From positions 887,501 to 951,500 of the forward strand of contig JABMCL010001457.1 in the NCBI GenBank assembly GCA_018857735.1: a stretch of DNA of 64,000 nucleotides, read 5' to 3'. A model generated the notes under the pieces. That model did no database searches and was not told where the DNA came from. It saw only the letters and a program-made list of their open reading frames with translations. Source of the stretch: Alviniconcha marisindica. Its lineage: Eukaryota; Mollusca; Gastropoda; Provannidae. The translations under genes were made by a program, and so were the position numbers. Positions 47,431 through 59,934 of this stretch are shown here, in pieces; position 1 is the stretch's first letter, and every line of letters begins with the position of its first letter.

Positions 47431-48079
47431 TGAGCTGAAACCGTGGACAAAAAGCGACTATTACTGATGCTTGGAGTCGCTGTGACTATGACCATACTGC
47501 CTCATGGTAAACAATTCCATTCACGACCGGTGGCCAGACCGTGGATCGATGGACAGTCACTTAAGACCTCCACAGCTGTCAATAAAGGATGACGCACATA
47601 AAGGCAAGTAGGCAATTCAACTGCACGACGGACGCTGGGAACCGCTCTGCGCATTGTTTACGCGGCAAAGCTATTTTCGCATGACTTTTAAACCACTGTT
47701 ATTAGTACCTATTTAGTGCTATACGGGCCCTCTCCTTTTTCAGAGCACAGAAGCTGTCTGAAGAGGGAGCTGGAGCTGGGCTCTCATAGCTGAATGGATT
47801 GCCTTAATGATGAGTTGTTCCTCAACAGCTGCTTTTCTGCATACTGTCTTTGTGACTTTGTTCCGCGCACAGCTGTTGAAAGAGCAGACAAGTTGCTTCG
47901 CACTGGCGGGGCCCCCACCTCATTATGTGCTTTCATTGTTCTGGCGGTGGCTGACGGTCTCTTCGGTCTTTACGGGTCGGAACGCAGGGACGAGCTCTTC
48001 ATAGGTACCCGATCCCCCCCCCCCCCCCCTCCCCCCAATAAACCGTATGTGGCTTCTGTGGACGTGAAAGAAAAACGCT

Positions 48080-48530
48080 CCCTTTCCACGATGCATCAAT
48101 CTCTCCTGCCTGGCTGTCCTCAGTATCTCTTCAGCAAACTGGAAAAAGTTCAAAACAACGCTGCTCGTCTTCACTTGAGAGTTCCCAAAACTGACCATAT
48201 CTCTCTTCATCTTGCTTCTCTCCATTGGCTGCCCACTGATTCACGAATACAGTACAAAGCCGCTTCTCTGTGCTACAACTGCCTCAACTCTACCACTCCT
48301 GTCAGTCTACTTAACTCCTGCAGGTTTACAAACCAACCCGCCAACTACGCTCTCCTTCTGATACTTCCATTCCTTGTTCTTCCTCTGTGTGCATGTACTC
48401 GCTTGGTCACAGATCTTTTTCTTATGCTGCACCGTCTGTATGGAACAGTCTCCCTTTCAAAGTCAGATCATCGTACACACTCATATCTCTCAAATGTTCC
48501 TTTTGTTGAATTGATTTGGGGGTTAATTGT
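48080..48530 (+). pseudogene. 3' end of a non-LTR retrotransposon ORF2, frameshifted
   Basis: One frame reads CPQYLFSKLEKVQNNAARLH, then HISLHLASLHWLPTDSRIQY and YNCLNST. After about 48310 a second frame continues with VYKPTRQLRSPSDTS, LGHRSFSYAAPSVWNSLPF and a stop. This is the familiar post-reverse-transcriptase segment (KLQKVQN.AARL, LHWLP...RI.YK, R....R.FS.AAP..WN.LP) of LINE ORF2 proteins. A frameshift separates the halves, and the catalytic palm is missing, so the copy is 5'-truncated and dead. Confidence 0.88.
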
Positions 48531-48609
48531 TGGGTTTTCGATTTTTCCGGATTAGCAGACTAGTTTTAGAATATTTTTTATTGTGCTTCACGCCTGTGGC
48601 ACCGCTGGC

Positions 48610-49793
48610 CAATGACGCTCCTTCCCTGCAGAGGGCGGTGCCTAGTGGTGGTTGCATAGACAAGAGGATGGGGCCTAGTGGTAATTGTAGTGACGAGAGG
48701 GCGGGGCCTAGTGGTGGTTGCAGTGACAAGAGGATGGGGCCTAGTGGTGGTTGTAGTAACAAGAGGGCGGGGCCTAGTGGTGGTTGCAGTGACAAGAGGA
48801 TGGGGTCTAGTGGTGGTTGTAGTAACAAGAGGGCGGGGCCTAGTGGTGGCTGCAGTGACAAGAGAATGGGGCCTAGTGGTGGTTGCAGTGACAAGATGGG
48901 GTCTAGTGGAGGTTGCAGTGACGAGAGGGCGGGGCCTAGTAGTGGTTGCAGTGACGAGAGGGCGGGGCCTAGTGGTGGTTGCAGTGACGAGAGGGCGAGG
49001 CCTAGTAGTGGTTGCAGTGACGAGAGGGCGGGGCCTAGTGGCGGTTGCAGTGACGAGAGGGCGGGGCCTAGTGGTGGTTGCAGTGACGAGAAGGTGGGGC
49101 ATAGTATGGGGCTGCAGTAACGAGAGGGTGGGGCATAGTAATGAGTGCAGTGACGAGAGGGCGGGGACTAGTGGTGGTTGCAGTGACGAGCGGGCGGGGC
49201 ATAGTATGGGTTGCAGTAACGAGAGGGCGGGGCCTAGTAATGGTTGCAGTGACGAGAGGGCGGGGCCTAGTGGGGCTCGCAGTGACGAGAGGGCGGGGCA
49301 TAGTAGGGGCTGCAGTAACGACAGGGCGGGGCATAGTATCGGTTGCAGTGACGAGAGAGCGGTGCCTAGTAGGGCTCGCAGTGACGAGAGGGCGGGGCAT
49401 AGTAGGGGCTGCAGTAACGACAGGGCGGGGCATAGTTGGGGCTGCAGTTACGAGAGGACGGGGCCTAGTAGGGCTCGCAGTGACGAGAGGGCAGGGCATA
49501 GTAGGGGATGCAGTAACGAGAGGGTGGGGCCTAGTAATGGTTGCAGTGACGAGAAGGCGGGACCTGGTGGTGGTTGCATTGACTAGAGGGCAGGGCCTAG
49601 TAGGGGTTGCGCTAACGAGAGGGCGGGGACTAGTAATGGCTGCAGTGACGAGATGGCGGGGCATAGTATGGGTTGCAGTGACGAGAGGGCGGTGCCTAAT
49701 TGGGCTCGCAGTGACGAGAGGGCGGGGCCTAGTAGGGGTTGCAGTGACGAGAGGGCGGGGCCTAGTAGGGGTTGCAGTGACGAGATAACAACA
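48610..49793 (+). repeat. 33-bp minisatellite carrying a GC box in most units
   Basis: About 35 units of GGTTGCAGTGACGAGAGG followed by GCGGGGCCTAGTGGT, with small variants. Most units are 33 bp, a multiple of three, so long frames (302 and 215 residues on +, 198 on -) stay open over it. Arg/Gly/Ser-rich or Val/Thr/Arg-rich translations are artefacts of the repeat. The GGGCGGGGCC core is a consensus Sp1/KLF site. Confidence 0.93.
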
Positions 49794-49796
49794 ATA

Positions 49797-49870
49797 ACAA
49801 TAATATTGTGTATATTATACTTTATTCATCCCAGCGGGAAATTAAAGCTGTCGTTCGATCGCACAACGAA
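49797..49870 (-). mobile_element. LINE-type 3' tail (minus strand)
   Basis: The + strand reads ATACTTTATTCATCCCAGCGGGAAATT, the reverse of a common retroposon 3' end (GGGATGAATAAAGTAT), next to an AAC/AAT-rich microsatellite. Related words are at 57563-57590 and 60248-60275. Confidence 0.5.
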
Positions 49871-51037
49871 GAACATATCTCAATAATTCTAAGTCATGAA
49901 ACACGCACATACACACTCTTAGACATACGCCCCCTTTCCCTCAATCTGCATACACTAATAGGAATGATCTAATGCTAATACCTAGCAAACCCAAAATTAC
50001 CTGGAATAATGCTTTCTCTGTCAAACCAAAATATATCTCATAATTGCCACCCAACGCCCTAGCAGCCCCGCATTTTCTTGTGGAGTGCGGCCACAGCTAT
50101 GGGTATGTGACTAATGTATGCATGGACTCAGTCTAAGTCCGCGGGTGTATTTAAGTCTCTGGAGATAAAACAGCTAAGATTCTACAAAAGATTTTACACT
50201 TTTGCCATGATAAGGCCACATCTCCCACTCCGGATTGTGAAATATCGAATATCTTACCGAAACAACGCTGGACATTCAAAGACGTGGGAAAACAGCAGGT
50301 GACGGAGGCCCCCAGTTTGACTATCCAAGCTCGCTGACCGACCCACAAGCAGGTGTTGGACCAAACAAACAAAGGGGAAAAAACGCGCAAACTGGACGTA
50401 GCCTTCTTAACCAGACCCATCTCAGACTGGGACCTCCGCCGAAATCAAGCAACAGGCCAAAATCGGGTCGATACCATACTGTGAAATTCTTTATTTCAAG
50501 GTGACAGACTAGCTTGTGGTGCTGGACGTAGAGCCCCCCCCCCCCCCTCCCCATACACACACACACACACACTTTGGTTCTGTTTTATCCGGACGGGGAG
50601 GGGGGAAGGGAGGTCCACCACAGACAGTGTCACCAAACTACGTTTGATGAGAACGGTAAGCCAAGTGTAATCGAACCTGGGTTCATTTGCTAACCAGCTG
50701 GGAGAGCGAACGCGGGTGTGTAATGGTTGATAGCTAGCGGACACTCACCGAAATGAAATACACACCAGGTTAGCGGCTAAAGCGGTCACACATGAAAGCA
50801 GTAAACGAACGAGTTCCCGGAGGGATTTGGACACTGCCGGCACAGAGCGCCTTGCTGGGTTTTGATCAAACGGCGGCAGTTCCTAAATAATCGATCCATC
50901 AATCTCATCGCAACACAAGCGATTATTAAAGTTTTAAAAAAATAATAAAAACAAAAGGATGCGGGGAACACGACAGGGACGCTCCAGGGCTCTTGATAAT
51001 TTGATAATGAAAAACGAGCAGTGCATGGGAAATGGGG

Positions 51038-51055
51038 GGGGGGGGGGGGGGGGGG
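51038..51055 (+). repeat. Poly-G run
   Basis: A G tract of about 20 bases. Confidence 0.9.
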
Positions 51056-51931
51056 CTTGATCCATGGCCTCGACCCTTGGAAAACCCAAATTAGGCCAGG
51101 AGACGGGAGGAGAGACAGCTGTAAGTGTCCCTCCATCACAGTATGACGTCAAAGCCTCCATCGTTCTTTCACAGATTTACCGCGTTGCTAGGGCGACGGG
51201 ATAATGTCACGAGGATCAATACATTTCGTTTACTACAGCAGCAGCTTGAACGCAGCCCTGGCTCAAACTGCTACCACAGGCCCAGGAATAGGCATACAGA
51301 CTGCACTTTACAACTATTAGCACTTGTAAAATGTCGGCACTGGGCGCACAGGTAGATGGATGTGTGGAGAGCAAAGGGTGGGGGGCTGGGGGTGGGGGGC
51401 ACTACGCTGCTTCTACACTGTTAAAGGCGCAAAAGCTGCATACATGACGTGACCTGCCCAACAAATACAAATAAATTAACCTGCGTTTCGACGCAGACGA
51501 TTTCTACCGCAAGCTACAACGTCACAGCACACCTTCTCTACTTGTCAAAGTGTCCGCAAACTACACAAGGTCATGGGGATGGAAAATGACGCTACTCGGA
51601 GAAATAAAAACTTGAAAACACGACTCAATAACTCCTCCGCGGCGCCTGTGGGCCTGCTTGCCTCACGTCATTATCTGGCTGTGACTGTCAGCCACCGGCT
51701 GCCACCGGCTGCCTAACGTGATTGGACAGCAACGCTCGGACACAGCCGCACCCCCGTTTATGAATGAGTCGAGAATGAAGAAAACGGACTCATGCAAAAA
51801 CACGCCTTGTTTCCAGTTTTGAGAAGCAGTCTGATTCCGCTAATTTTCTCTCTTTGTTTGACCAGTCGATATGCCTCCTAGTTTGTTTGGCCAGTCAATA
51901 TAAAACTGCCTCTATCCTAAATACCGACCGG

Positions 51932-51933
<2 letters not shown>

Positions 51934-51990
<57 letters not shown>
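51934..51990. repeat. (GT)n microsatellite
   Basis: About 28 GT units. Confidence 0.95.
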
Positions 51991-51993
<3 letters not shown>

Positions 51994-52896
51994 TAATAAT
52001 AAAATAAAATAAAAAACTGAAGACATGAGCTTTTACTGCTTATAATCAATCTACAAGCATGCACAATTAACTGACTCACAGCCATCCATGACTGAGTTGG
52101 GTTCAAGTTCGGATTACTTTTCCTTTTATTATTTTTTATACAATATGATATTATATAAAGCTATAAATTGGTAATGTTGTCTTTTGGTCTTTATTCATTT
52201 TTATTCAAAAGGAAGAGGGCAGAAGCCTTCTGAGTTATTCTGTACAAGGCACAGATATTTTCATGTCATTAAATCTATCATAATTTCATTGTGCCTCCCA
52301 TGGACAAGAGTTAGAGCTGGTCAGTGAAGTAAACAGCTAAAGATGACTTCCAACAACCCTGCTAAATGTACACATTGTTCCTTCAGACAAAAGCTGTGAG
52401 ACCAGAATACAACATGATTTTTTTTTATGGTGTGTGACAATTTAGTGTTTAATATCATTCACCAACTTCCCTATTACATAGTTTTTAATACTGGTTCAAA
52501 GCACACTTAATAGGATCTCCTTGTCTCCTAATTTAGAACCCAAAGCAGCAAAGGCTTATAGTTATGCTGGAACGTGTTACGTCCAGTTGATTAAACAACC
52601 AGGAGTTGTGATATCACACATGCTACTGTGGGAGTGTAAACTAAACTTCCACTTTCCAGCTATTGATTGTTTCCCTGGGGGTCTCATTAAATTGTCAGGG
52701 TTACAAAATACTTTTCAGTTTCCCAGAAAGTGACAGCTGTGAAATGACTGTGAGCAGGAAGGCCTTTGCAATACTTGTCATATATATCATATATATTAAA
52801 TGTTGAAGACTGGACTCAATGTCAGCACTGCCACAGAAATTGCTAAAAATGATTGATGCCATGCTGAATACACGAACACATGATATATTTATATAT

Positions 52897-53050
52897 CTCT
52901 CTGACATCATGGAAGAGCTGGAATCATGATCAGTTTCTTTACTATTCAAGTTTTAACTTGAGTATGATATAATATCTGACATTATGGACGAGCTGGGATC
53001 ATGACTGGTATCTTTACCATTCAAGATCAACAAGTTTTAACTTGGGTATG
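52897..53050 (+). repeat. Two-copy tandem duplication, about 75 bp
   Basis: TCTGACATCATGGAAGAGCT and AAGTTTTAACTTGAGTATGA recur as TCTGACATTATGGACGAGCT and AAGTTTTAACTTGGGTATGA. Confidence 0.75.
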
Positions 53051-55671
53051 AAATGTACACACATAGGGCTCATTTGAGAAAGGACACTTTGAGAAAGGAC
53101 GCTCTCAGGAAGACCCCACTATTATCATTATTCAATTCTCACACTACTGCTCTGGTACAAGTGGTAGTACAGAATCAAATCAACAAGAACATTAACGACT
53201 GTACCTGTAATCAAAAATTATATCAAATGATCACTTTCATTTCAAAAGCTTCAACATTATTCATTTATTATTGTCTTATAATAATAAAACTATTATTGCA
53301 ATTTGTATTAAAAGTTAAAATCAAGTTATTGACTATAATTTGTATAAATTACACACACTCATCCTTTATTAATTAAGCAACATTCAAAAGTAACAGGGAC
53401 AATTTGAGAGTGCCAATGTTGGGCACTGATCAATGAATACCATTTAGACTGAAATCCTCCTGGATGAAATTCTGCTTTAACTTATTTAGGTTTTTAAAAG
53501 CAAAAAACAAAAACCAAGTGAATACTTAATCAACAAGCTGATGTAGCACTACAAGTAAAAAAAATACTCCAAGCAACAACAGACGGATAAGACTGTCCTC
53601 CTTTTTCATATTTTATTCTCACTGACACTGACTGATGGGTCAATTTGTCCATTGCCAGGATGAAGGAACGTATGCCAAAAATGAGTACATTGCTTTGTTT
53701 TGCCCTATTACCATTTTATTTTATTTTTTACTCTTTCTAACTTCATAAGACAAAATGATCCAAATAAATCCCATTGAGCCACAGTGCCTTGTTTTTTGTT
53801 TTGACTTTTGTTTTTAGTTGTTTGTTTTTCCTTCTTTTAAAAACTTTTTTGTTTGTTTGTTTGTAATGATCAGTATGTTTCTAAAATTAATAATAGCATA
53901 CTCAGACAGACACTGTCAGGATAAAATGCCTTGATAAGTTCAAGCACAAAACATCAATTTGATTATTGCTATACATCTCAGGTTATTATTCTGTCTCAGG
54001 CTGGCACACAGGCATCAGTTGCACCATTAATATTTTAAGGACGGGTTCCGATGAACTGAGTCTAGAGTATGAACTCAATTTGGTACGTGCATTGATTCTT
54101 CATTCGGTTCATACTAATTTGTGATCTCGAATTGGTGCATGTGCCAGCTTCACTCCCCTTTAGTACCACCAGTAGACTGCAAGCCTCAAATTGGCATCAA
54201 TTAAAATCTGTCAATCATAACCAGACCAGTTTTTGTTTTCATGCACTTTGGAAGAATGGAACACTGAACCCATGTATACATGGAATGCTGCTGACACTGA
54301 CAGGTATCATCATCACTGAGGCAAGGTTTGTGAGCATGGTAAAATTTAGGCTAAAACAATATGCAGATATCGTGGAAATAGTGAAAGGTATCACTATCAC
54401 TGTATCAGTTCCAACACTGGCACTGGCAGTGGCACTGTGTAAACTATGCAAAGCCAAAGAAACGTTTGCAGGTCACTGGCTGACAGTTCAAGTTGAGGGT
54501 TCTGAGTGGGCTTGCTTTAACTGAAATGCATTCTGTCTTTCTGATCTGGATTTTGTTGTGTGTACATAACTGTATACGTAATAAACACATGGGGTTTGAG
54601 CAGTAGCATCAGAAAAAAATAGATTTTATTTTGCCAAAAATACATACATGTATACTTTTTTCTACATGATGACGTTATACAATAATTATGTGCAACCTTG
54701 TGAGTGTACAGTCTGGCAAGTGCCAGATACCTGACAGTGACATGCATCATATTTTATCCAGAAGAAGACCCTCTAGCTTGTTACTATGTTAGACTGGAAC
54801 CTGTAAAATCTAATGTGGATACATCATTACATGGTTAACCAAACCCACACCAACACAGGTTTAAAATTTGTTTTTGATCAGTTGCTGTCTACTGAAAGAC
54901 TAAAAGTAAAACAATAAAAGAGTGAACACGTAAGGTTCCACATATATAATTACACGGACATGGATAACAATTAACATACAGAATATGGATAATATGTGCA
55001 CCATTTAATATTGCTTTGATTTAAATTTTATCATTTATGTGCCATAAATCATTAAATGGGGCTGGGTGTATCCACAATAATTAATCTGATTATTCATGAA
55101 TACTGTGCTACTTTATGCAGTACATGTGCATTTTCTGCAACATAAAGTGAAAAACCTTTACAAGGCTTCTTCTTCTTTGAGTTTGGTGTACTCATATAAT
55201 ATATAATATTAATAATACATTCATTAAACAGGAATTACTTGGAGTGTATGCTGCACTTTCCCTGGCTTTCTCAGTTCTCAAATCAAAAGCTGGACATGTG
55301 GGATCTTTAGCAATATATATATATGACAGTGATTATATATCATGCTCCTATAATCCTTAGCATTTTTAGTGTGTCTGCACATGTATATGTTGACTTGGAA
55401 GACCTAAATCATTTAAACTTAAAGTAAAGCAGTACAAGGAAGTCCCTCATCCTGTCTTTAAGTTTAATGCCATCTCTGCTTCAGTGGATTACACTACTAT
55501 ACAGTATTTACAGCCACAAAACTTACAATGCTAGACTCAGTCCATGGCCAGGACCTCTAACCAAGAAGTAAAGAACAAGTTTGTGTGCATACCAATGAAA
55601 TGCCTCTAAAGCCTGCAAGAAATATAAATTATACATAATATATTTTTATTTTAATATATTTATTTATATTA

Positions 55672-58600
55672 GAGAGTGCCAAAAGGTGCTGTTTAGAAGG
55701 TGGCTTTAGAGTGAAAAATAAAAGCAAAAAAAGTCATTTAACAAGTAACACCATTTAAAAGAAAAGTTTTTTTATATATTAAAATTTTAAATAATAATAT
55801 AATAAATATATAATATATATACTTTTGGGCTGAAAAAGATAACTTGATGAAGCGAGTCGAGAAAAAGACATTTAAAATTAAAGACGGACATCTGAATCTG
55901 TCAGATGCAACACAGGACACAATGTTTTTTTTGATTTAATCTTTAATTTAAGATTGCTATAAATCTGTGGGGGAAATAAATATCCATCTTTATAACAAAA
56001 CAGTAAAATTTAAAATTGACTCAATTCACTTTTTATTTCTTATTCAAAATCATAACAATGTGTCCTGTGTTACATCCGACAGACGCCCCCTTAAATTTTT
56101 TTAATAAAATGAAAATGAAACCAAACTGAATCAAAAATAGGTGTGTTTATTAGAATTTATGAAGCATATTGTTTCCATGACTGCAGCATGAAATAAGGTC
56201 ATCAGCAACATTTTTTACATTTTATCTGTTGGATGTAATGATTATTGGATGGACATAACACTTCCCATGCTCACAATACACAGCTTATAAAATAACAGTG
56301 CTGATTTCCCTACACTGCAACAAAATGTTACCAGTGATTTAGTAGTGTTTGATGACTGCAGCACTAAACAAGTTGCTTGTATAGTTGTAATTTTGTCAAA
56401 GGCCCTTTTTAACATTTTATCTGTTGGATGTAACAACTCTATGGTGGACACAACACTTCCCTTTGAAAAGTTTGTAAACTTTCCTTTCCTGAAAAACATA
56501 TGCACAGCTAAAAAATCACTTAGTTTCCCTACATTGACACATTGCTGAAAATACTGAAAAAGGGCCCAAAACCATTATTTAAAAATGCCTTTTGGTGCCC
56601 CCAAAATTCAGAGGACACAATGGAATAGTAACACTGGACTTAAAAAAAGTACAGCCAAGTTGTCATTATTATTCTTCATTGACAAAACAGAAAACCATGT
56701 GAATTTCAAAGTAATTCATTACCCTTTTGTTAACGAAAAAATTTAATTACGAAAGACATTGATTTGGCATTGAAGTCTCACTACCGGGAATAAACCTGTA
56801 ACACATTGTAAGTAACCAGAAACAGTAATTCAAAATCTGGAAACTTTACAAAGCGTAGAGAATTTCCCATGTTAACATAATTCTTCCCCTCCTAATAAAT
56901 TTAAAAGATTGTTTTCAGTGAGTTGGCATTCAGCATTGGGACATATCTTTATTTCTCTGCTGTTCCTAAGTACTGCAGTGCTTCCCGGACGAATCTGGCT
57001 CCCTGCTCCACTAATGTTGTCCCTGCTGTGTCATGAAAAAAACTTTCTCTTTCCCCCTTTTTGGGGCATCAACCTCTTTTGCCTGAAAAGAAACATGCGT
57101 GTGTACAAAATAAGGCAATAAACAACTGTTCATGAGGATACTTCCTATTTTTAGGTATGCAACTCTGGAAACATACTATGCATATATAAGATATTGTGTG
57201 TGTCTGCACGCGCACGTGGTATGTTTTGACTTTCCCCAGAAAAAAAAAAATATAACATCTATATCAGACATTAGGTAATATTTCAACATATATATTATTG
57301 AAACATAAAAACAAAATACCAGGTTACCCCCCCCTTGTTTAAAAATTTTTGGTCTTTTTTTCCCTACAACTCCCACCCCAACCACATTGTGCCTTATAGT
57401 GAATGTCACAAATTCTATTTTTAGCTGCACTTTTGTATTTGTACTGCAAAGCACATATAAAACTACATCAGTTAAAAAAATCTATTCTGCTTTCACTAGT
57501 TTCAAACACACACTTTAGAATGCATTTGTCCTGCTAGAAATAGAATCAAAACAACAAAACAATATACTTTATTCATCCCCGGGAAAGGGAAGGGCCCGGG
57601 AAGATAAAAATTTTAAAAAAAAAATCCCCTAATCACAATGTTAAAGTTGGTAATGCTTCTTTTTTTTTCTTCTTCTTTTTTTTGTTGTTGGTTTTTTGTT
57701 TTTACAATTGTAAAAAAAAAAAAAAAAAAAAAAAAATTTTTTTTTTTTTTTTTGTTAAACAAAGAAAAATTTAGGTTGCAGAATTTTTACTGAGGAGTAA
57801 GAATTTGTGTCATGGCTCATGCTGTTCTGATCGATAGAACAAAAGAAAAAAATGCTGTCCGACAGCGGTAAATCAACTCCGAAATGTGTGCCGGCGTAAA
57901 CAGGGGATTTTCGCCATTACGAAGTAAACACTTGAATGTATACGTTTTTTTCTTTCAGTCAAAACACTAAGAAAAAACTAGTTCATTCGATCAAAACTTG
58001 GACATTACTGTGCAAAAATTGGGCACTCGCGATCAAAACACTGACCTAAGGCAGTCACTGTGTGTCATCCGAGAAACAGCTGGCTATTGAACAAAGACAT
58101 CACTTTGAATTTGCACACTGCCGACCGACACCTGTTTAATAATGGTCACTTTGCTTACAATTATGAATGAAAATACAAAAATATCGTTGCATCAATGAAA
58201 AGTAACTATTTAATCTGTCGGACGCAACATCACATTTCAATCGAAACTGTAAAAAGGTACATGACCCAAATCGAAAATTCACTCACCGCTCCTTGTTGGC
58301 ACCATGTTTGAAGAGAAAGTAGGCGCAAAGCACTGTGGGTAAACATGGCCATGCTTTGTGCAAAAAGACTGCAGTCACAAAATCGATGTTTATTCCCAGG
58401 ATCGGCAATTTTTCAATTGTAACGAACTGACAAAATAAAAATGTGAAATTTTAAACTTGAAAAAAATAATTACGAACGGAATCCAACGCTTTCATTATCA
58501 CTGTTTTTGACTAAACACTGATTTTAGCAACAGCTTCTTTGTTTCACCACCCACAGGTCCACAGTGAATAGTAGCAGACGAACGTTTCCGTCAGCATCGG

Positions 58601-58986
58601 AACCGGACCCAATGCATTTTGCGTTTTATTCAGATTTTACAAGTAGTTATGAGCCGTTTTCACAAGCATTAAAAAGCTTTGACTATGTCCTGTCAGGCAG
58701 CAAAGGGAAAATTGCCTGAAGAAGAAAGATGCAAACAAAACGACAACTGAAGCGGTGACCCAAAATGTCCACCCTTCATTTGCCAATTTTTGGGCCCGGA
58801 CTTGGTGTAAATTTTCATATTTTACTAACTCAAAACTACTTTGGGGGAAATTTATCTTTATTATCTCTTTGAATTTGGATGCATACTCTTTCAGATAAAG
58901 TTAGGTTTTTCAGAGAAAACTTAAACGAAGAAGCATTTACAACCACAAAATGGATGGTCCTCGCTGAGCACCTTTTGGCACCCCCC
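55672..58986. mobile_element. Unassigned 3.3-kb element with terminal inverted repeats
   Basis: The left end reads GAGAGTGCCAAAAGGTGCT. The right end, reversed, reads GGGGGGTGCCAAAAGGTGCT. Fourteen inner bases are identical. Both ends are flanked by TA, which would fit a TA target-site duplication. Inside, the word TCTGT(C/T)GGA(C/T)G(C/T)AA recurs at least four times in both orientations (about 56061-56085 reversed, 56225, 56418 and 58216). I find no transposase motif. A nested retroposon tail and an A/T palindrome lie at 57540-57755. The family is unknown. Confidence 0.6.
57540..57755. repeat. Nested retroposon tail and poly-A/poly-T palindrome
   Basis: ATACTTTATTCATCCCCGGG (a LINE-type tail, reversed) lies at about 57563. 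About 30 A run directly into about 17 T at 57711-57753. The A/T palindrome could cruciform or be a joining artefact. Confidence 0.5.
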
Positions 58987-59671
58987 TAATATATATATAT
59001 ATATATATTATATATAATTATATATAATAAAAATATATATAATATATATAAATGTGTGTGTGTGAATTCTTTCAGTCATTTTTTGTTGTTGTCATTACTG
59101 ACCTTGTGTGCATTTGTAGGGTCTCTCTATCCCATCTCTTCAAAAAGTTGCATTTCATTTTTCAAATTCATTTATTTTTATTTTTTAGGCAATATATATT
59201 ATGCAATGGAATTGTAAGTAAACATGTAACTCTTGGGGACATGACTGAAACGCGTTTGTCTCAACAAAAACGAAGTCAGTGAATGTAAATCTGACCCCTA
59301 CTGAGTCAACTGGTAGTCCTAGCTGACAATACCAGTTCGACTTCCAAAAGACTAACTTAGTTAGACCTAGGTGGATAAACTAATGAAGGTAAACAAGAAA
59401 CTTGGTATTGTGCCTGTGGTATCGAGCATCGGCTAATTTAGTAAATTAACACTATAATAACAGTCTCACATTTCGGAAAGAGTGTAAAAATGCATAGATA
59501 TATACAACTGAAGCTGACACGAAAACAACATAAATTTCCAGTTTCGCTAGTGTGATAAACCTGATCTGACATCGATCCCCAAGTAAACACAACAGTCCAC
59601 GACGGCACACACAACAGCTGTGTGGGCTCTCCTTCGCTAGAACAAAACACTCTGATCGCAAAGTGACTTAC

Positions 59672-59762
59672 CCCTGGTTTCATCACTGTATCGACCCTCG
59701 ACACTGAGAAGAGTTCCTGGAAGAACCAGGGCCAGACCGACTAGCACACACTTCCAAGACAT
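59672..59762 (-). CDS. NPDC1: Signal-peptide exon, probable NPDC1-like exon 1
   Basis: ATG at 59762-59760 (context AAAATGT) opens 30 codons plus one base before donor G|GTAAGT. It decodes MSWKCVLVGLALVLPGTLLS followed by VEGRYSDETR. A lysine, then a hydrophobic core of about 15 residues, then small residues make a clear signal peptide with a likely cut after VEG. Vertebrate NPDC1 also starts with a signal peptide. The leftover G joins in phase to GC at the start of exon 2. Assignment to this gene rests on strand, phase and the absence of another minus-strand gene between. A cysteine-rich exon could still lie between them. Confidence 0.65.
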
Positions 59763-59892
59763 TTTGAAAATGTATGGCGATCTGTCGGACTGGGAGTGAT
59801 TATCCACAGGCCATCTTCTCTCTCCCGAAACAGTGGCATATCATTCTCGCACTGCCTCGCCGATCTCGCGCGAAGATGACGTCAATACAGAA
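59763..59892. promoter_or_regulatory. Bidirectional promoter interval
   Basis: Only 130 bp separate the two divergent start codons. The interval lacks dinucleotide arrays, is CpG-rich in its right half (GCCTCGCCGATCTCGCGCGA), and contains a perfect CRE palindrome TGACGTCA at 59877-59884, eight bases before the + strand ATG. Transcription start sites cannot be placed exactly. Confidence 0.6.
59877..59884. promoter_or_regulatory. CRE palindrome TGACGTCA
   Basis: A full CREB/ATF consensus site inside the divergent promoter, immediately upstream of the PH/PTB gene ATG. Confidence 0.55.
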
Positions 59893-59934
59893 ATGACAAC
59901 AAGCATGGACGGCGAAGAAGACGTGCTGTTTCAG
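59893..59934 (+). CDS. PH-PTB adaptor protein, exon 1
   Basis: The start codon ATG at 59893 has an A at -3 (CAGAAATGA). Fourteen codons, MTTSMDGEEDVLFQ, end exactly at donor CAG|GTAAAC in phase 0. The next exon also begins in phase 0, with a PH-type strand, so the join is consistent. The frame stays open upstream to a GTG at 59833, but no other ATG is in it, so this ATG is the natural start. The short acidic leader before a PH domain is common in adaptor proteins. Confidence 0.75.

Noticed and set aside
48578..49788. Open frames of 174-302 residues on both strands
   Set aside because: The 33-bp repeat unit is a multiple of three and lacks stops, so all these frames are by-products of the array.
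50786..51139. Minus-strand cysteine-containing frame (ALCRQCPNPSGNSF) as the missing NPDC1 exon
   Set aside because: No acceptor or donor in the needed phase, and the cysteine spacing does not match the family.
54132..54524. 130-residue open frame on the + strand
   Set aside because: It has no ATG at its start, no recognisable domain and no splice context in AT-rich intron sequence.
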